A stretch of DNA of 64,000 nt, taken from the NCBI RefSeq assembly GCF_001577835.2, contig NC_029528.1, forward strand, positions 1,240,001-1,304,000. Direction: 5' to 3'. Position numbers and translations under genes: made by a program. This document shows positions 51,253 through 63,300 of the stretch, piece after piece (within the stretch, counting starts at the first letter, position 1; each line of letters opens with the position of its first letter). Under the pieces are notes generated by a model. The model was not told where the DNA came from and ran no database searches. It saw only the letters and a program-made list of their open reading frames with translations. This stretch comes from Coturnix japonica. Lineage: Eukaryota > Chordata > Aves > Galliformes > Phasianidae.

Positions 51253-51362
51253 GATTTCCCCGAAATGATGCCGGAAGCAACGACCAATCAGCGGCCCGAC
51301 CGTCCCCCAGCGGCTGCGTCGATTGGTGCAGCCGCTGCCGAGCCCGGGCGGCGGGGAATCCC
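51253..51362 (+). promoter_or_regulatory. IRF1 proximal promoter: GAS, CCAAT boxes and NF-kB site
   Basis: GATTTCCCCGAAATGA at 51253-51268 contains the STAT site TTCCCCGAA (51256-51264) and, from memory, equals the interferon-gamma-responsive GAS of mammalian IRF1. CCAAT lies at 51284-51288 and a reverse CCAAT (ATTGG) at 51322-51326. GGGGAATCCC at 51353-51362 is a palindromic NF-kB site, also known in the mammalian promoter. Their order matches the mammalian promoter, which combines STAT1 and NF-kB input for synergy between interferon-gamma and TNF. Transcription probably starts near 51395; TTATACC at 51373 is at best a weak TATA element. Confidence 0.85.
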
Positions 51363-51394
51363 GGCCGCCGCGTTATACCCGAGGGCGCGACCCG

Positions 51395-51544
51395 CGGGCG
51401 GCAGAGCTGGGTCGGCAGCCGTCGGGCACGGAGCGCTCGGGTCGGCTCGTCGCCTCTTGTCGCAGCTCAGCACAGCTCAGTACAGCACAGCTCAGTACAG
51501 CACAGCTCAGTACAGCACAGCTCAGCACAGGATCTCACACTGAG
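51395..51544 (+). other. IRF1: IRF1 exon 1, non-coding (start approximate)
   Basis: The 3' boundary is a good donor, CTGAG|GTAGGT, at 51544/51545. The next exon starts at 52433 after CCCCCCGCAG and carries the ATG five bases in, so this exon contributes only 5' UTR, as in mammalian IRF1. The start is estimated from the spacing to the GAS and NF-kB sites. The exon contains the 15-bp tandem repeat. Confidence 0.7.
51462..51532 (+). repeat. 15-bp tandem repeat in the IRF1 5' UTR
   Basis: About four to five copies of CAGCTCAGTACAGCA; the central three are identical and the first and last are degenerate (CAGCTCAGCACAG). It ends 12 bp before the exon 1 donor, so it is transcribed into the 5' UTR. 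The unit carries no ATG and so adds no upstream start codon. Confidence 0.9.
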
Positions 51545-51787
51545 GTAGGTCCCGGCGCTCATCGCCCCCTGCTTTGGTTGCATGCGTCCCCACGGGGACA
51601 CGGCTCGACTCGGTCCGGTCCGGCTCGGTCCGGTCCGGCCCGGCTCGCCAAGCAAAGATACCGCCATCCTGAATTATGCTGAGGCACTTTGGGGTTGTCT
51701 CAGGTGCCGCTGCGCCCTTCATGCTGCAGCCTTCGAGGGGCACCGGGCATCCTCCGGGGGCTGCAGCCCCGCGCCCACAGCACGGAC

Positions 51788-51810
51788 GGGACGGGACGGG
51801 ACGGGACGGG
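51788..51810 (+). repeat. (GGGAC)5, potential G-quadruplex in IRF1 intron 1
   Basis: Five GGG runs separated by AC, which meets the usual G3+N1-7 quadruplex rule with very short loops. It lies on the sense strand 244 bp into intron 1, so both DNA and nascent RNA could fold. Confidence 0.8.
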
Positions 51811-52437
51811 ACATCCTCCACGCCGTAAGGGGACGGCGACGTCTGGGCGCGGCTACGGCTTTGGGGCTCAACCGGAGCCAGCGCCGGACTCCGGGGTTGC
51901 ACCCTGAATATCCGCACACTGCCCGGCTCGGCCCGGCTCGGCGCCGTCTGCCCTCTCCCCCGGCTCCGAGAACTTTGCGGGTCGTTGTCTCGTTGCTTGG
52001 GAAAGCCGCAGCCCCATTGTTCGGGAGCGGCTGTCCGCGGGCAGCGCAAACAGGAAGCTCAGAGCGGAGCAGAGCGAAGCGGAGGTGGGGGGGGACGGCT
52101 GCAGCGCTCCACTACGAGAGGGGGGGGGAGGAGGTACGGCGGACTCACCGCTGCTCTCGGTGCAGAGAGCGAACTTGGAGCGGCCGTGCAGAGAGTGCCC
52201 GGTGGCCGCACAGAGGGGTGACACGGGGGTCCCCGCTGTCCGCTTTTGTGCCTCCTCCCGCCCCCGTCACGGAGCAGGACCCGGAGCAGAAACTGCTCTG
52301 GAATGGAGCAAAAGGCTCCAAGCGCTGCTCTGGTCACTGGGAGCGCTGGGAGAGCTGGGAGAGGGGAGGCACTGCGAGGTGGTTGGGGTAGGAGAGATGA
52401 GGTTTCAGCTGACCCCGTGTATCCCCCCGCAGGAAAC

Positions 52438-55400
52438 ATGCCTGTCTCAAGGATGCGCATGAGACCCTGGTTGGAAATGCAGATCAATTCCAATCAAATA
52501 CCGGGGCTGATCTGGATCAACAAGGTGAGCCATCTATTTTACTATTATCGCTGCATCATAATTATTATTACCGTATCATTAACCACGCTTGTTCTTAGTT
52601 GCCATTAAACGTAAGTCAAGATCATAAAGGAAAGAAGAAAATGGAGAAGCATTTTGTTAATATATATATAATTTTATTTTTAAAAGAAAACTTCCTTTTC
52701 AGGAAAGATGGCTCTGCTTGGTACAGAATGCACTATTTCAGTCTTTTTCTAGGCAACAATAGAGGGTAATGATAAAGTAAATGCAGTTTGAACTTGACTG
52801 AGAACCAAGAAAACTCATCTCTTGGTGCTTACTGTAGCCAAGCCACCTTCTGTCCCAGCCCAGCAGCTACTCCTACACCTCCTCCCATAGGACAGAAATC
52901 TTTAAGCTCTGACCTAAGTTCATCTCAGGTTGGTGTTGGGAAGCACATCCCTGTTGCTGTTCACTCCCCATAGGAGTGGGATCACCAGGCTTACTGAGTC
53001 AGATTTCTGTCTCTGAAGCTTCCAATTTATCCCAAGGTGTTATTAGGCATTATTAGGATATGGTTCTGGTGGGATTCATACAGTATCCTATTGGTAAACC
53101 TTCAAGGGATTCTGTATCCAAGTGTACATGGGAAATGTCTTGTAGTTACACTAGCAGATGAGGTATGATGTGTTGCAGTGGTTCTGGCTTGAGCTGAAGC
53201 TGTTGCTCATTGCTGCTGTACCACTGCATGTAGCATTCCCAAACCCATCAGGTGGATCAGCAGTTCATAAATGAAGATGTGAGGAGAGGGTTTCAAAGTT
53301 TCTGAGCTGCTGCTGAGGGAATTGTTTGATTAAAGCCATCGTTACAAACTGGCATGTGATGCTTTTATTGTTAATTTGAATTTCTGTTGGTTTAATTTCA
53401 GGATAAAATGATATTCCAGATCCCATGGAAACATGCAGCTAAGCATGGCTGGGACATGGAGAAAGACGCCTGCCTCTTCCGAAGCTGGGCCATCCATACA
53501 GGTGTGTGCTGGCTTCAGTCCCTCCAGTCATGTGAATATCTCCAGTGTCTCCATTTTTGTCTTGGCTTACACCTCAGGTGTTACATGGCAGAGGAAACAG
53601 AACTTTTCTGGGGTGAAGAACTATCAGTGCAATGAAATCACTCAACACTCATCCCATCTCTTCTTAACAGGAAGATATAAAGTAGGTGAGAAGGACCCTG
53701 ACCCAAAAACCTGGAAGGCAAACTTCCGCTGTGCCATGAATTCACTGCCCGACATTGAAGAAGTGAAGGATAAAAGCATCAACAAAGGCTCCAGCGCTGT
53801 CCGAGTGTACAGGATGCTCCCCCCCTTGACAAAGGACCAGAAGAAGGGTAAGCCCTCAGCTTAAGCACTGCTTAAATTTCCCACTCTGCTTAGGCAGCGT
53901 CCCACAGACCTGCAGGCAGCACTGGGGCTGCTGGGCTTGTTGTTATTGGTGATGGTTTAGACAAGCAGCCCATTCTGTCCCAAATCAAGGTGCTCAGGGG
54001 GTGCCCTGGGCTCAGCTTGGCAGCAGTGGTGGAGCTGCTCAGCAGCCCTGCAGCCGTGCTCACCTTCGTCTTATTTCTATTTAACAGAAAGGAAGTCGAA
54101 GTCTTCAAGGGAAGCAAGAAACAAGAGCAAGAGAAAGGTATGTGTCTGCACAGGCAGCTAAAGGAGCTGGAGGTTTTTTTGGTGGTTTTCAAGCTTAATG
54201 TCTTTCGTATGGGAACTTGTGAGTTCTTAGACAACCTGTCATGCTTTGTTCTTTTTTTGTAGTTGTATGAGGATATGAGGACGGAGGAGTCAGCAGAACG
54301 ACTAACCAGCACTCCTCTGCCTGATGACCACAGCAGCTACACCGCTCACGACTACACGGGGCAGGAAGTGGAGGTGGAGAACACGTCCATCACCTTAGGT
54401 GAGAGCTTCAGCTCCGAGCAGAGAGAAAAGTGCTGCTGGTGCTAAAGCCACAGCGGTGTCACCAAGAGACAGAGCTGCCTGTGGGCTGTGCAGGGGGAAG
54501 AGGAGGAGGAGGAAGAGGCGGGGGGGTTCTGTGCTGGGTGCCAAGTGCTGTAGTGGGACCTGCTCTGACCCCTCCCTGTACATCCCCCAGACCTCTCGTC
54601 CTGTGAGGTGAGCGGCTCCCTGAACGACTGGAGGATGCCAATGGAAATCGCCATGGCTGACAGCACCAATGACATCTACCACCACCTCCAGGTGTCCCCT
54701 CTGGGGTCGTCCTCAGAAGGTTGGTGTTGCTTCCTTCCCACCTCACTTTCTCAGTGCTCTCCTGGTGCTGGAGGCAAGGGTGTCTTGGTGCTAAGAGAAG
54801 CTGGAGTTGGTCTATAGGAAAAGCAGCTTCTATCAGATGGATTTGGGTTTCTAGAGCTACCTCACAGCCAGGGTAGAGAAGAGCTGGGGTGGGCTGTTAG
54901 AGTTTGGGCTGTGGAGCTGCTTCTGGACCTCAAGCAGTGAGCAGCTCCTCAGTATAACATGTGGGGCACAGTGGGGTCCTGGACCCACCACCTGCAGAGA
55001 AGAGCTCCCATGCGAGCAAGGGCTGGGGTGGGAAACCTCAGTGTGCTTCTGGTGTGAGGCAAGGATGTGAAGCACTGGGGAGGAAGCAAAAGGATGGTGG
55101 CTGCCTTGTGAGGAAAACTGACATCTGGATCTTTTTCTTTTTTCTGTGATTACAAAAAAATTGTGGATGAAGATGAGGATGAAATGAACTCAAACCTTAT
55201 AAAGGTAAAAATAACCCTTCTTTTCAATTGAAATTGTCCAAAGTTGCTGTTTGAACCAAGGAAGGAAGAGCAGTGGCTTCCTAACCCATAGATAACCCTA
55301 TGTGAGCTGAACACGTACTTCCTGTAATCCAAAACCCTTATGAGGAAGCCTGAAAAAATGAAATATAAAAAAAAAAAAGGTGATTCTGCAAGCATGAACT

Positions 55401-56468
55401 TGAGATGCTGTACATAGAAGTCAGTGAAAGCCATTGAGTTCTGCTAGAAGCAAAGTTTGCTGTATCGGAGCCCATGAGGCCTTTGAGTTCTCAAGAAAGA
55501 CTTATTTTGCCCTCTGCCACGTGTTTGGCTTTTAATCTCTGTTTCCAGACATGGGGCACTCATCCCACTGATAAGGAGATGGGGTTCCTTGATAGAAGGT
55601 GCTCCCACCCTCCTTGCTTTGCATTAACTTTCATTAAATAAGGAGTAAAGTGAGTTTTATATCATTGTCATTATTTAAGCAAAACCTTTTTTCTTGTGCT
55701 GTTTCCCCCCACATGAGCTCTTAAAGGTAGACGAGAATTTACTCAGTGTGTGAGGACCCATATTTCCCCCACCCCTGTCACTCTCAGGCTTTTTACCATC
55801 TTCTTACTGCCTTACAGATGCTTGAACCCACCCCCACCCAGGACTGGCACACAACCAGCGTTGAGGGGAAGGGCTTCTTCACCAATGAGCCAGGCACGCA
55901 GAACATGTGCAGCACATTTGGCTACAAGGAGCAGGATGGCGAGATCGACAAGTCAGGTACAAAGACTCGCTACCATTGTGGTCCGGGTGGGAGGCACAGG
56001 AAAGGGTTTTCATCAGAGACACTTCTTGAACTGGGAGGGAGAAATAGGAACCTCATGACATGGGAAACTGTGAATTCCTCTAATTAACCTGCTGGGAGTC
56101 TGTAGGGAATTTGTTGAGATAAAAAGAGCCTCCAGTAGAAGTACAATACAGATCTGTTCTTCAGTTTTCCTAGCAACATAAGATTTTCTACTAGTGATAG
56201 CTTAAATTGAAGAGCTTCATTAGGGAGAATGGAGTATTGCAGCAAAATGCAAATCAAAGGTATTTGCTCACCTCTGAGGGTGGTTTCCTTTGCTGATACA
56301 TTACCATCCATTGGTTCTCATGCTCCCACTGTCCTGGGTTCTGTGCTCATTTCTGTGTCTTTCTGTTCAGGGGAGTTGGATTTCCGCATACTGGACCAGA
56401 AGAACAGCCTGGACTTCTCCTGGCTGGACACCGTCAGACCCATGCAGGCCATTTCCTGCAGCCTGTAA
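52438..56468 (+). CDS. IRF1: Interferon regulatory factor 1, nine coding exons
   Basis: Nuclear transcription activator that binds ISRE/IRF-E elements in interferon and immune genes. Coding exons: 52438-52524 (exon begins 52433), 53402-53501, 53671-53847, 54088-54137, 54263-54398, 54591-54719, 55173-55204, 55818-55956, 56371-56468: 948 nt, 315 residues plus stop. All introns are GT..AG with matching phases. The N-terminal winged-helix DNA-binding domain (1 to about 113) is nearly identical to human IRF1 and keeps the five tryptophans (W11, W26, W38, W46, W58) and the RxxxRCxMNS-type recognition helix (NFRCAMNSL). A basic nuclear-localisation stretch ([16 protein letters not shown]) follows near 120-140. 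The C-terminal half is acidic and Ser/Thr/Pro-rich, less conserved, and ends with an LDFSWLD element matching the human enhancer region. The 32-nt exon at 55173 has its pyrimidine tract about 26 bp upstream of the AG and is the least certain boundary. Confidence 0.96.
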
Positions 56469-56935
56469 ACCACTGACTTCCCAGCCTGTGAACTGCATTT
56501 CTGCAGAGACTCTTAGAGACCTGAAGGGAATGGCACAAGTTACTTGTTACTGACTGGAAGAGGAAAGAAGCCGTCTTATTCCGTTTCACTTTTAGGCCTA
56601 AAATAGTAAGAAAATCTCCATGAGAAGCAGAGGATCCCATCTCACACATGGGGCACAAATGCTGTGCTCTTGAGGTGATGCTCATACTGCAGGCCAGGAG
56701 GTCCTGCATCCCCAGCACCCAGCACTTTATTCATGGGGTGCTTAGGAGACAGTGCGATGGGTCTCTGTTGGTTGCTGCTCACTTGTGCAACACTGCTGAC
56801 GTGATGATCTTAATGACAGTCATTACACTTAGTCAGAGAAACTGCACTAATTGGCCCTCTCTCTTCTTTGATTTGCTCCAGCACATAGTTCAAGTTCAGA
56901 TTAGATTTTTTCAACTCATGTAAATAGTTTTGACC

Positions 56936-57330
56936 AATAAAATGTGAAAATTCAGTTTAGGCTTTGCTTCCATTTAGCACACTTACCCAGATCCACTCGT
57001 AGGCTGTTATCTGCTCATAGGCACACCATTTCCATTCCCACTGAACAGTCGAGGAGCTGCCGCATGATATAATTTTGCACTGACGAGGGCAGAACTTCTA
57101 TTTATGCATTGCCTTTCAGAGCTCTGTTCTAGAACTCCTCCTGCCTGGAAATCCTGCACTTCTACACCCAGTGAGTTGCAGCTGCCCCAGGCAAGGACAC
57201 ACAGAAGCAGGATGGAGGAGGTTCTAGTCCATGCATAATGCATAGAAAGCAAATCACTAAGATGCCATAGACTTATTTTCTTGTACATTTTATTTTTGTA
57301 TATAAAGTGTTGTATATTTGTTGTAATAAA
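56936..57330 (+). terminator. IRF1 alternative poly(A) signals
   Basis: AATAAA at 56936-56941 and again at 57325-57330 give 3' UTRs of about 490 or 880 nt. The second lies in an AT-rich context (TTGTAATAAAAATG) after TTGTATATTTG and is probably the main distal end. Confidence 0.75.
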
Positions 57331-57379
57331 AATGTTTTATATATGACATGTTTACTTTCCCTCATTGGAGAGCTCGGAG

Positions 57380-60300
57380 AGGATGCATTCCAGACTCCCT
57401 GAAAACACCCAAACAGATGTGCTGGGGATAGACAGCAAGGGGGGTTATTCACATGAGTCATGAAAACCCAGGGAATCTAAGAGCACATGTTTCTCTCCTA
57501 ATCCCAGTGCACTGAAGGGAGGAGCCCTGCATGGCCCAGGTGCACACATGGGGTCGGTGTGCCCCTGCTGTCATCAGATACATGAGCCAGCAGCATCTGC
57601 CAGCTGGCAGCTCCCTTGCTAAGGAAGTTTGAGCTGAGTTAGTGCTGCCCAGAATGAAAGCACAGTCTGGGAGGAAAAGGGAAAGAGTGCTTACTTTTTC
57701 ACTGCATATTTTGTCATTTGCTAGACTTTCAGGCTTGAAAGTTATGACATGTCAGAGCATTGCCTGGGCTGGCTGATGCAACGTGCACCCAGCTGCTAGC
57801 ATGGGAATCTGCTGCTGCACAGAAAGCCCTGCAGTGAGCAGTGCTGCCCTGCTCCATCTGAGCCTCCCTGATACCAGAGGGAAATAGGAACTGGAGAACT
57901 GCATGAGATGCACAGGGCCAGTGAGCTTCACTGCCTTTGGGCCAAGGTAAGACAGGCAACTGGAAATGACAAGGTACCACAGACATCCCTGTCCACCACC
58001 CTATCTACAGAGCAGCGTGCATCCCTTACTGTCAGAGTCACCCAGCATGAAAACAGGCTGCTCTTGCTGCCTTTAACATAACTCTATTGGCTACAGCTCC
58101 CACTGAAGCTCTCTACCAACAGCCTCCAGCACACAGCCCTACTCACACCCGAAGGGAAGAAAGCACCAAAAAAACCATCTGGACAACTGGCAGGTGCCCA
58201 AGGGAAGCAGTGGGGGACGGGCTGTATTCCCATGCAGCTCACCAGGCCTGGGAAATGCACAGTGAGCAGCTCGCTGCTTCGGGCTGTTTAGATCTTGTTT
58301 CAGAGCTGTGCAACAATAACCTTTGGGGATAACTTTGAGCACGAGGGAGGGAAGGCAGACTGAGGGGAATACCAGGCGCCAGGAGAGGAAGACCCAACCC
58401 AGACTGCTGGAACAAGGCACACATTTCCGACTGCCTTTGTCACAGGCTCTGCTGCTCCAAGGATCCCACACAGACAGCAGACATGGGGCTCACAGGGGAA
58501 TTTGGAGCCGTAGGAAGCTGGTGGTGGCCGTTCTCAGAGCCAGCACCTATGGGCTGAGATGTCACCCCTGCAATCATTCAGATTGGAAGAGACTTCTCAG
58601 ATCCCCAAGCCCAACCCCCGCCCAGTCCACCATGCCCACTGACCACATCCCTCAGTGCCACACCTCCACGTCCTGGAGCACCAGCAGGGATGGTAACTCC
58701 CTGGTAACTCCCCTGGGCAGCTGTGCCAGGGCTGACCACCGTCTCTAAGGAGCAATTGCTATCAGTGTCCAACCTGACTCTCACCTGGCACAACACAGGG
58801 CTGCCATCTCCCACCTTGCCAGGCTCTGTGCCCCATCTCCCTGTGCCATGGAGCACAGTGGTTGTTTTGGGTCGAAGCCCCTTTTCTCACACCCAGAGAG
58901 CAAAACCATTCTGTGCTCATCAACACAACCAGAGGAAATGGGGTTTGCTTAGGAACAACTGTGACATTGTTATGCTCTGGGGAGGGAGAAGGGAAACTTT
59001 CTGTGATGCAAACAGCACCCAAAATAACGTGTGGATTCATTTGCCCATTGATGTGTTAAGGGTTTTTCACAGCAATGCTCTGACAAGAGAACAGCATCCA
59101 ACACAGCACAGATTAGAGGGCTGACCAAGATCTTAGGCCAGAGTGAGCAGAGCCATCCCCCAGCCCAGAGCCATTCATACAAGTGCCCCTTATCAGGCCG
59201 TGGAGATGCACACTGCCTGCCAGCAGCTGTTTTGCCAACCAAGTGCTTCTGATTGAGTGAAGCCCCATGATGAAGTGGACTTTATCAGCGCAGGCATTTG
59301 GGTGACAAGCTGCCAAGTTTGAAGTTGTTTGTTTGTTTTGGTTGTTGCTTGTGATGCTTTAGGCCCTTTGGGATGGGAAGAACACAGAGGAGTGCCCAGG
59401 GCAGGAGTGTGGTGCTGTGCAGAAGCTGGGCTGCTGCCACTTGGGGCAGTGGGCTGTGCAGAAGGGACTCCAGATGCAAGCTAAGGAACAGCATAGGCTG
59501 CCCATACCTGGAAGAACACGATCTTGTAATCCTGCACAGAGCATTCTATTAAAATCATTTTAAATCCTTGACATTGGATTATTTTCAGCTTGCCTGTCCT
59601 AAATGAGCTGTTTGGCAAATAAGCAGAGATCACCCCTCCATGGTGGGAAAAAAAAGCAGAGCCAATGGCACAGTTGGCACCCATTTGGGAGATGAGCAGA
59701 GCTGGCACTTGCAGGCTGCTGTTGCATGCACTGCACCCAAGCCAGCTCTGTTGGCAGCTAACATGCAAATGTAAAGCTGATTTTGAAACAAGGGCAAAAC
59801 TCATCTTAATTTTAGATCATTAAGGATCAAACATACTGACAATAAAATGACAGTCACAGAGACAGTCCCACAGCAGCAGCTCCCACAGGTTTACTGCCTC
59901 ACCATCCTGCTTCCAGAGCACAGAACACCTCTGCTGCTGCCAACTGACCTTCAGTGCTGCAGGAGCAATAATTCCATGCACTTGTTCATTGCAGCATCCC
60001 CTCCCCCCCGCATCAGAGAAAACCCTTCACCGAAAAATAAAGCATTGCTGCTTTTCACAGATCTATGCCCAAATGCATCATTTAAATGCCCTTCCACCAT
60101 TAATGCGTTTTGCTCAGCACCCTTCTGAGCTCTCAGCTCCCATCAGCAGCACCCTCAGAGTGGTGCAGAGCTGTGCTGTGCCCAGGAACCTTCTGCTCTC
60201 AGTGCCCACAGCAGAGGCACCGCAATGAGCTTTGCCCCTCAGGCAGTACAGCCCTCAATTACTGCCCCAGCTTTGTTTGCCATGCTGATCGGGTCTGATA

Positions 60301-63300
60301 ATTAGACACATTTCCAGTCAACCACGTGGTTTATGATATCACACCTATAAAGGGCAGCCATACTTCAGACCAAAGGTATGAGTTTATAACTGGAGCTAAT
60401 AGTAAATGCTTGTTAGTATTACAAAGACAAACGGCTGCTGATTTAACAGCCAGGTGTGCAGGTCTGCATACATCATTCTGGACCATCACACTGGACCATC
60501 GTCCTCTGCTGGTTCCTGAGGTTCCTCCACATCTGTACACACAACACAGAGCCCCACGCTGCCAACATGGCACAAATGGAGAGGCTCATTGCTGAGCATC
60601 TCCTGACTGCTGCCAGTAAAGCCCCCTGCTGCCCCACTGTGCACAGGGCTGGGGAAAGGGTCCTGTCCCACTGCACAGCATGGGGCTGGCTTCTCCTTGG
60701 CTGAAACACCTACAGGAAAGTCAGCATCAGATCTTGGACTGGTGAATATCTTCCCTAAGAAGGGAGAAAATACCTGCAAACCCAAAACCCATGGGCTTTC
60801 TCCATGCTCTGAGCACAGAGGCATTAAGTCCCACTGCTGGTGGGTGCATCAGTTCATGGACTGGGTATGAATGGAGGTGTGAAATCATGGCATTAGGGAT
60901 TCTGAGCTGCCAGGTGAGGGCAATTATACACTCATTCCACTAATTGCCCAGCTTAGCAAGGTGGAAATCAGTGCCACGTCATGGAAACAAGGCAGGAGGA
61001 TGGGTAAGAAACAAGCGCTGCAGCCATGGGGTGGGTAACAGAATGGCCAGGCAGTAGATAAGTGGTGGATACTGCTCTCCTTACCCTGCACTCAGCATGA
61101 GTTGAGGTACCAGGATACAGGCCTGCTAACCTTCCTTTCCGTGGGCTGGGCAGGCTGGATGAAGTCAGAGGTAAGCACAGGGACACGCATGGATGGAGTA
61201 GGCCTTGGTTTGTCAGGAGATTTCCAGGAATAGGGGAAAATTCTGCCACAAGGAGACAAACAGGCAGAGCTCCCACTGCCAGGACTGCAGCTGCCCAGTG
61301 CCAGGGGTGGGCTGTGGGACGCTCTCAGGCACCACGCAGTGCATGTGTTCCAGTTGCACAGAGGAACACCCAAAGGCTGTGCTGATGGTTGTACAGAGCA
61401 GCGCTCAACTACAGCAGGAGGGCAGGAGAAGCAACAGTCCTATTTCAGTGTAGGAAATGTCACACCTCAGGTACAGCTCTTGCCTATTGCTCTCTGTTTC
61501 ACTGCACAAAACCACAGCGCTGTGTGCTGCCCCCCCACCCAACACTGCAGTGAGCAGAGACGTGGCTCTGCTGCTGGGGACCCACCTCCAGAACACAGCC
61601 AGCTGCATTTCACTGAGCTCAGCCACTATTGCAGGGATGCCTGCCTGCTGCCCCCTTGGGAACCTGTGCTAAAGCAGGTGGGGCAGCAGTTAAAGGTAGT
61701 GAAGGTTAAGGGAGTGGTTGGGCAGGTCCCTGCCAGGAGTAGAATGGCAATTGTCTCTGAGCAACCAAAAGCAGAGGGAGGCATTGCTCCCTGCAGATCA
61801 GTGGTGGTTCAGCAGTGGCAGTACATGGAATGAAGTGCAGCATAAAGATGCTGGCCCTGGTTCAAAGCAAGCCCAGCACAAGCATGACACAGAGCAGCTA
61901 GGAGCAAGCTGTGCTATTAGGTAACAAGAGCCGGGCTAACCACAGGCACAACACGGAACATGCCCAGGTCTCATACCTGCACTGCAAGGATATGTTTTAT
62001 GGGACTTGTTCTGCAATGAGCTGAATGCTGGGAAGGTCTTCCAGACATCTTCAGAAAGAGGAAATGAACTGGAGAGCCAAGTCCAGGCAGGTACCGCTTT
62101 GTTTTCTTCACCTTTGCTGCCAAAGGACGCAGAGAGCAGCATGTGGACCGCACCATCTTCCTGTCTACTAATGCACAACATCCATCACACCCACCCCAGC
62201 AAACAACAGCACCTGAGCCACAGCAAAGCCCCACGGATGCTGCCTGCGAAGCATCGCCTGAGCTGTGGGGCTGCAGCAGCTGTATGAGGACCACACTGCT
62301 CCCTGCTGCTGTGCACTCATCACACAGAGCAGCTTCTGCTCCACGGGGCAAAGGTGAGAACAAGCAGCAGACAAGGGAAGAGGTTGTTTTTTTTAAACAA
62401 ACCCGCAGTGAGGAGTAGGTATGTTCTTGGACCTATTTTTAAGTTACATCTTGTGACTGAGCAGCTGTCAGCTCTGTGGTAGCCTTAATTAAAGCTCTAT
62501 TTATTACTGAAATGGTCCTTTTGTAGCTGTTGGTTTTAGGGAAGACACCATTAAAATTTCCACTGATTTTAAGAGGCTTGGCCCTCTCAAGGCAGCCTCC
62601 CTCTGCTGGGGAGGGCTCTGCAAGCCAGCTGTGATCCCACCTGGGATGGGGAGCAGGATGCAGCTCCAGGGCTCTAAGCTGGTGCATGAACACCATACCA
62701 TAGAAATACACTGCACTGCAACTTGCATTCCAATCCAAATCAAGGATTTCCTGTATTTCAGAGATGCAAGCTCAGTGTTCTGGAGAAGATTTTTGTTGCT
62801 TTCCATGAACAAGAACATTTTGCACCCACACCCTGCTTGCATGAGGATGCTGCTGCAGGAAATAGCTGCACGCCTGCCCACATCTCCTACCCCCTGCCTT
62901 CAAAGCACACAGAATCCCAGCATTTCACTCAGAACACACATATCTTTCCAACTCAGTGCACACTCAGAAGTGAGTTTAAGGGGTAATTATGAACAAAATG
63001 TCCAATCAGAGCTGGCACAACCCATTTCCACACTGCTGACCCCAGACAAGACATCACAGGGACTTCCAAGTCCCACCCTGTGGGCCGGGGCTGCTGTGTT
63101 TGTAAGGTGTGCTCCACTTCTGGTGGCTGTTCCTTCACCCTGATGAGGTAACGCTGGAATCTGGGGCACCTGCAGGGGTGCAGAGAGCCCAGCACAAAGG
63201 TCTGTGCACCATGGAACAAAGCCCTGCACCTCTGCAGCTACAGAACCACCTCCAGATGGTGTTGCCAACCCTCTGGGAAACCAGGAAGTACCTCCAAGGT

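Larger units (their letters stand above)
51060..52290. promoter_or_regulatory. CpG island spanning IRF1 promoter, exon 1 and intron 1
   Basis: Very high G+C and CpG from just upstream of the promoter to the end of the first intron. It includes the regulatory sites at 51256-51362, the non-coding first exon, and GC-rich simple repeats at 51605-51650 (CGGTCC units), 51788-51810 (GGGAC units) and 52085-52130 (G runs). Open frames up to 269 codons across it arise from the composition and are not genes. Confidence 0.85.

Noticed and set aside
51582-52391. 269-codon plus-strand open frame over IRF1 intron 1
   Set aside because: Arg/Ala/Gly/Pro-rich product of a CpG island and its simple repeats; no domain, and it overlaps a spliced intron.
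60290-60470. Possible conserved enhancer with a CACGTG E-box
   Set aside because: An E-box in a non-repetitive AT-richer patch is weak evidence alone; needs cross-species alignment, so it is mentioned only in the flank entry.
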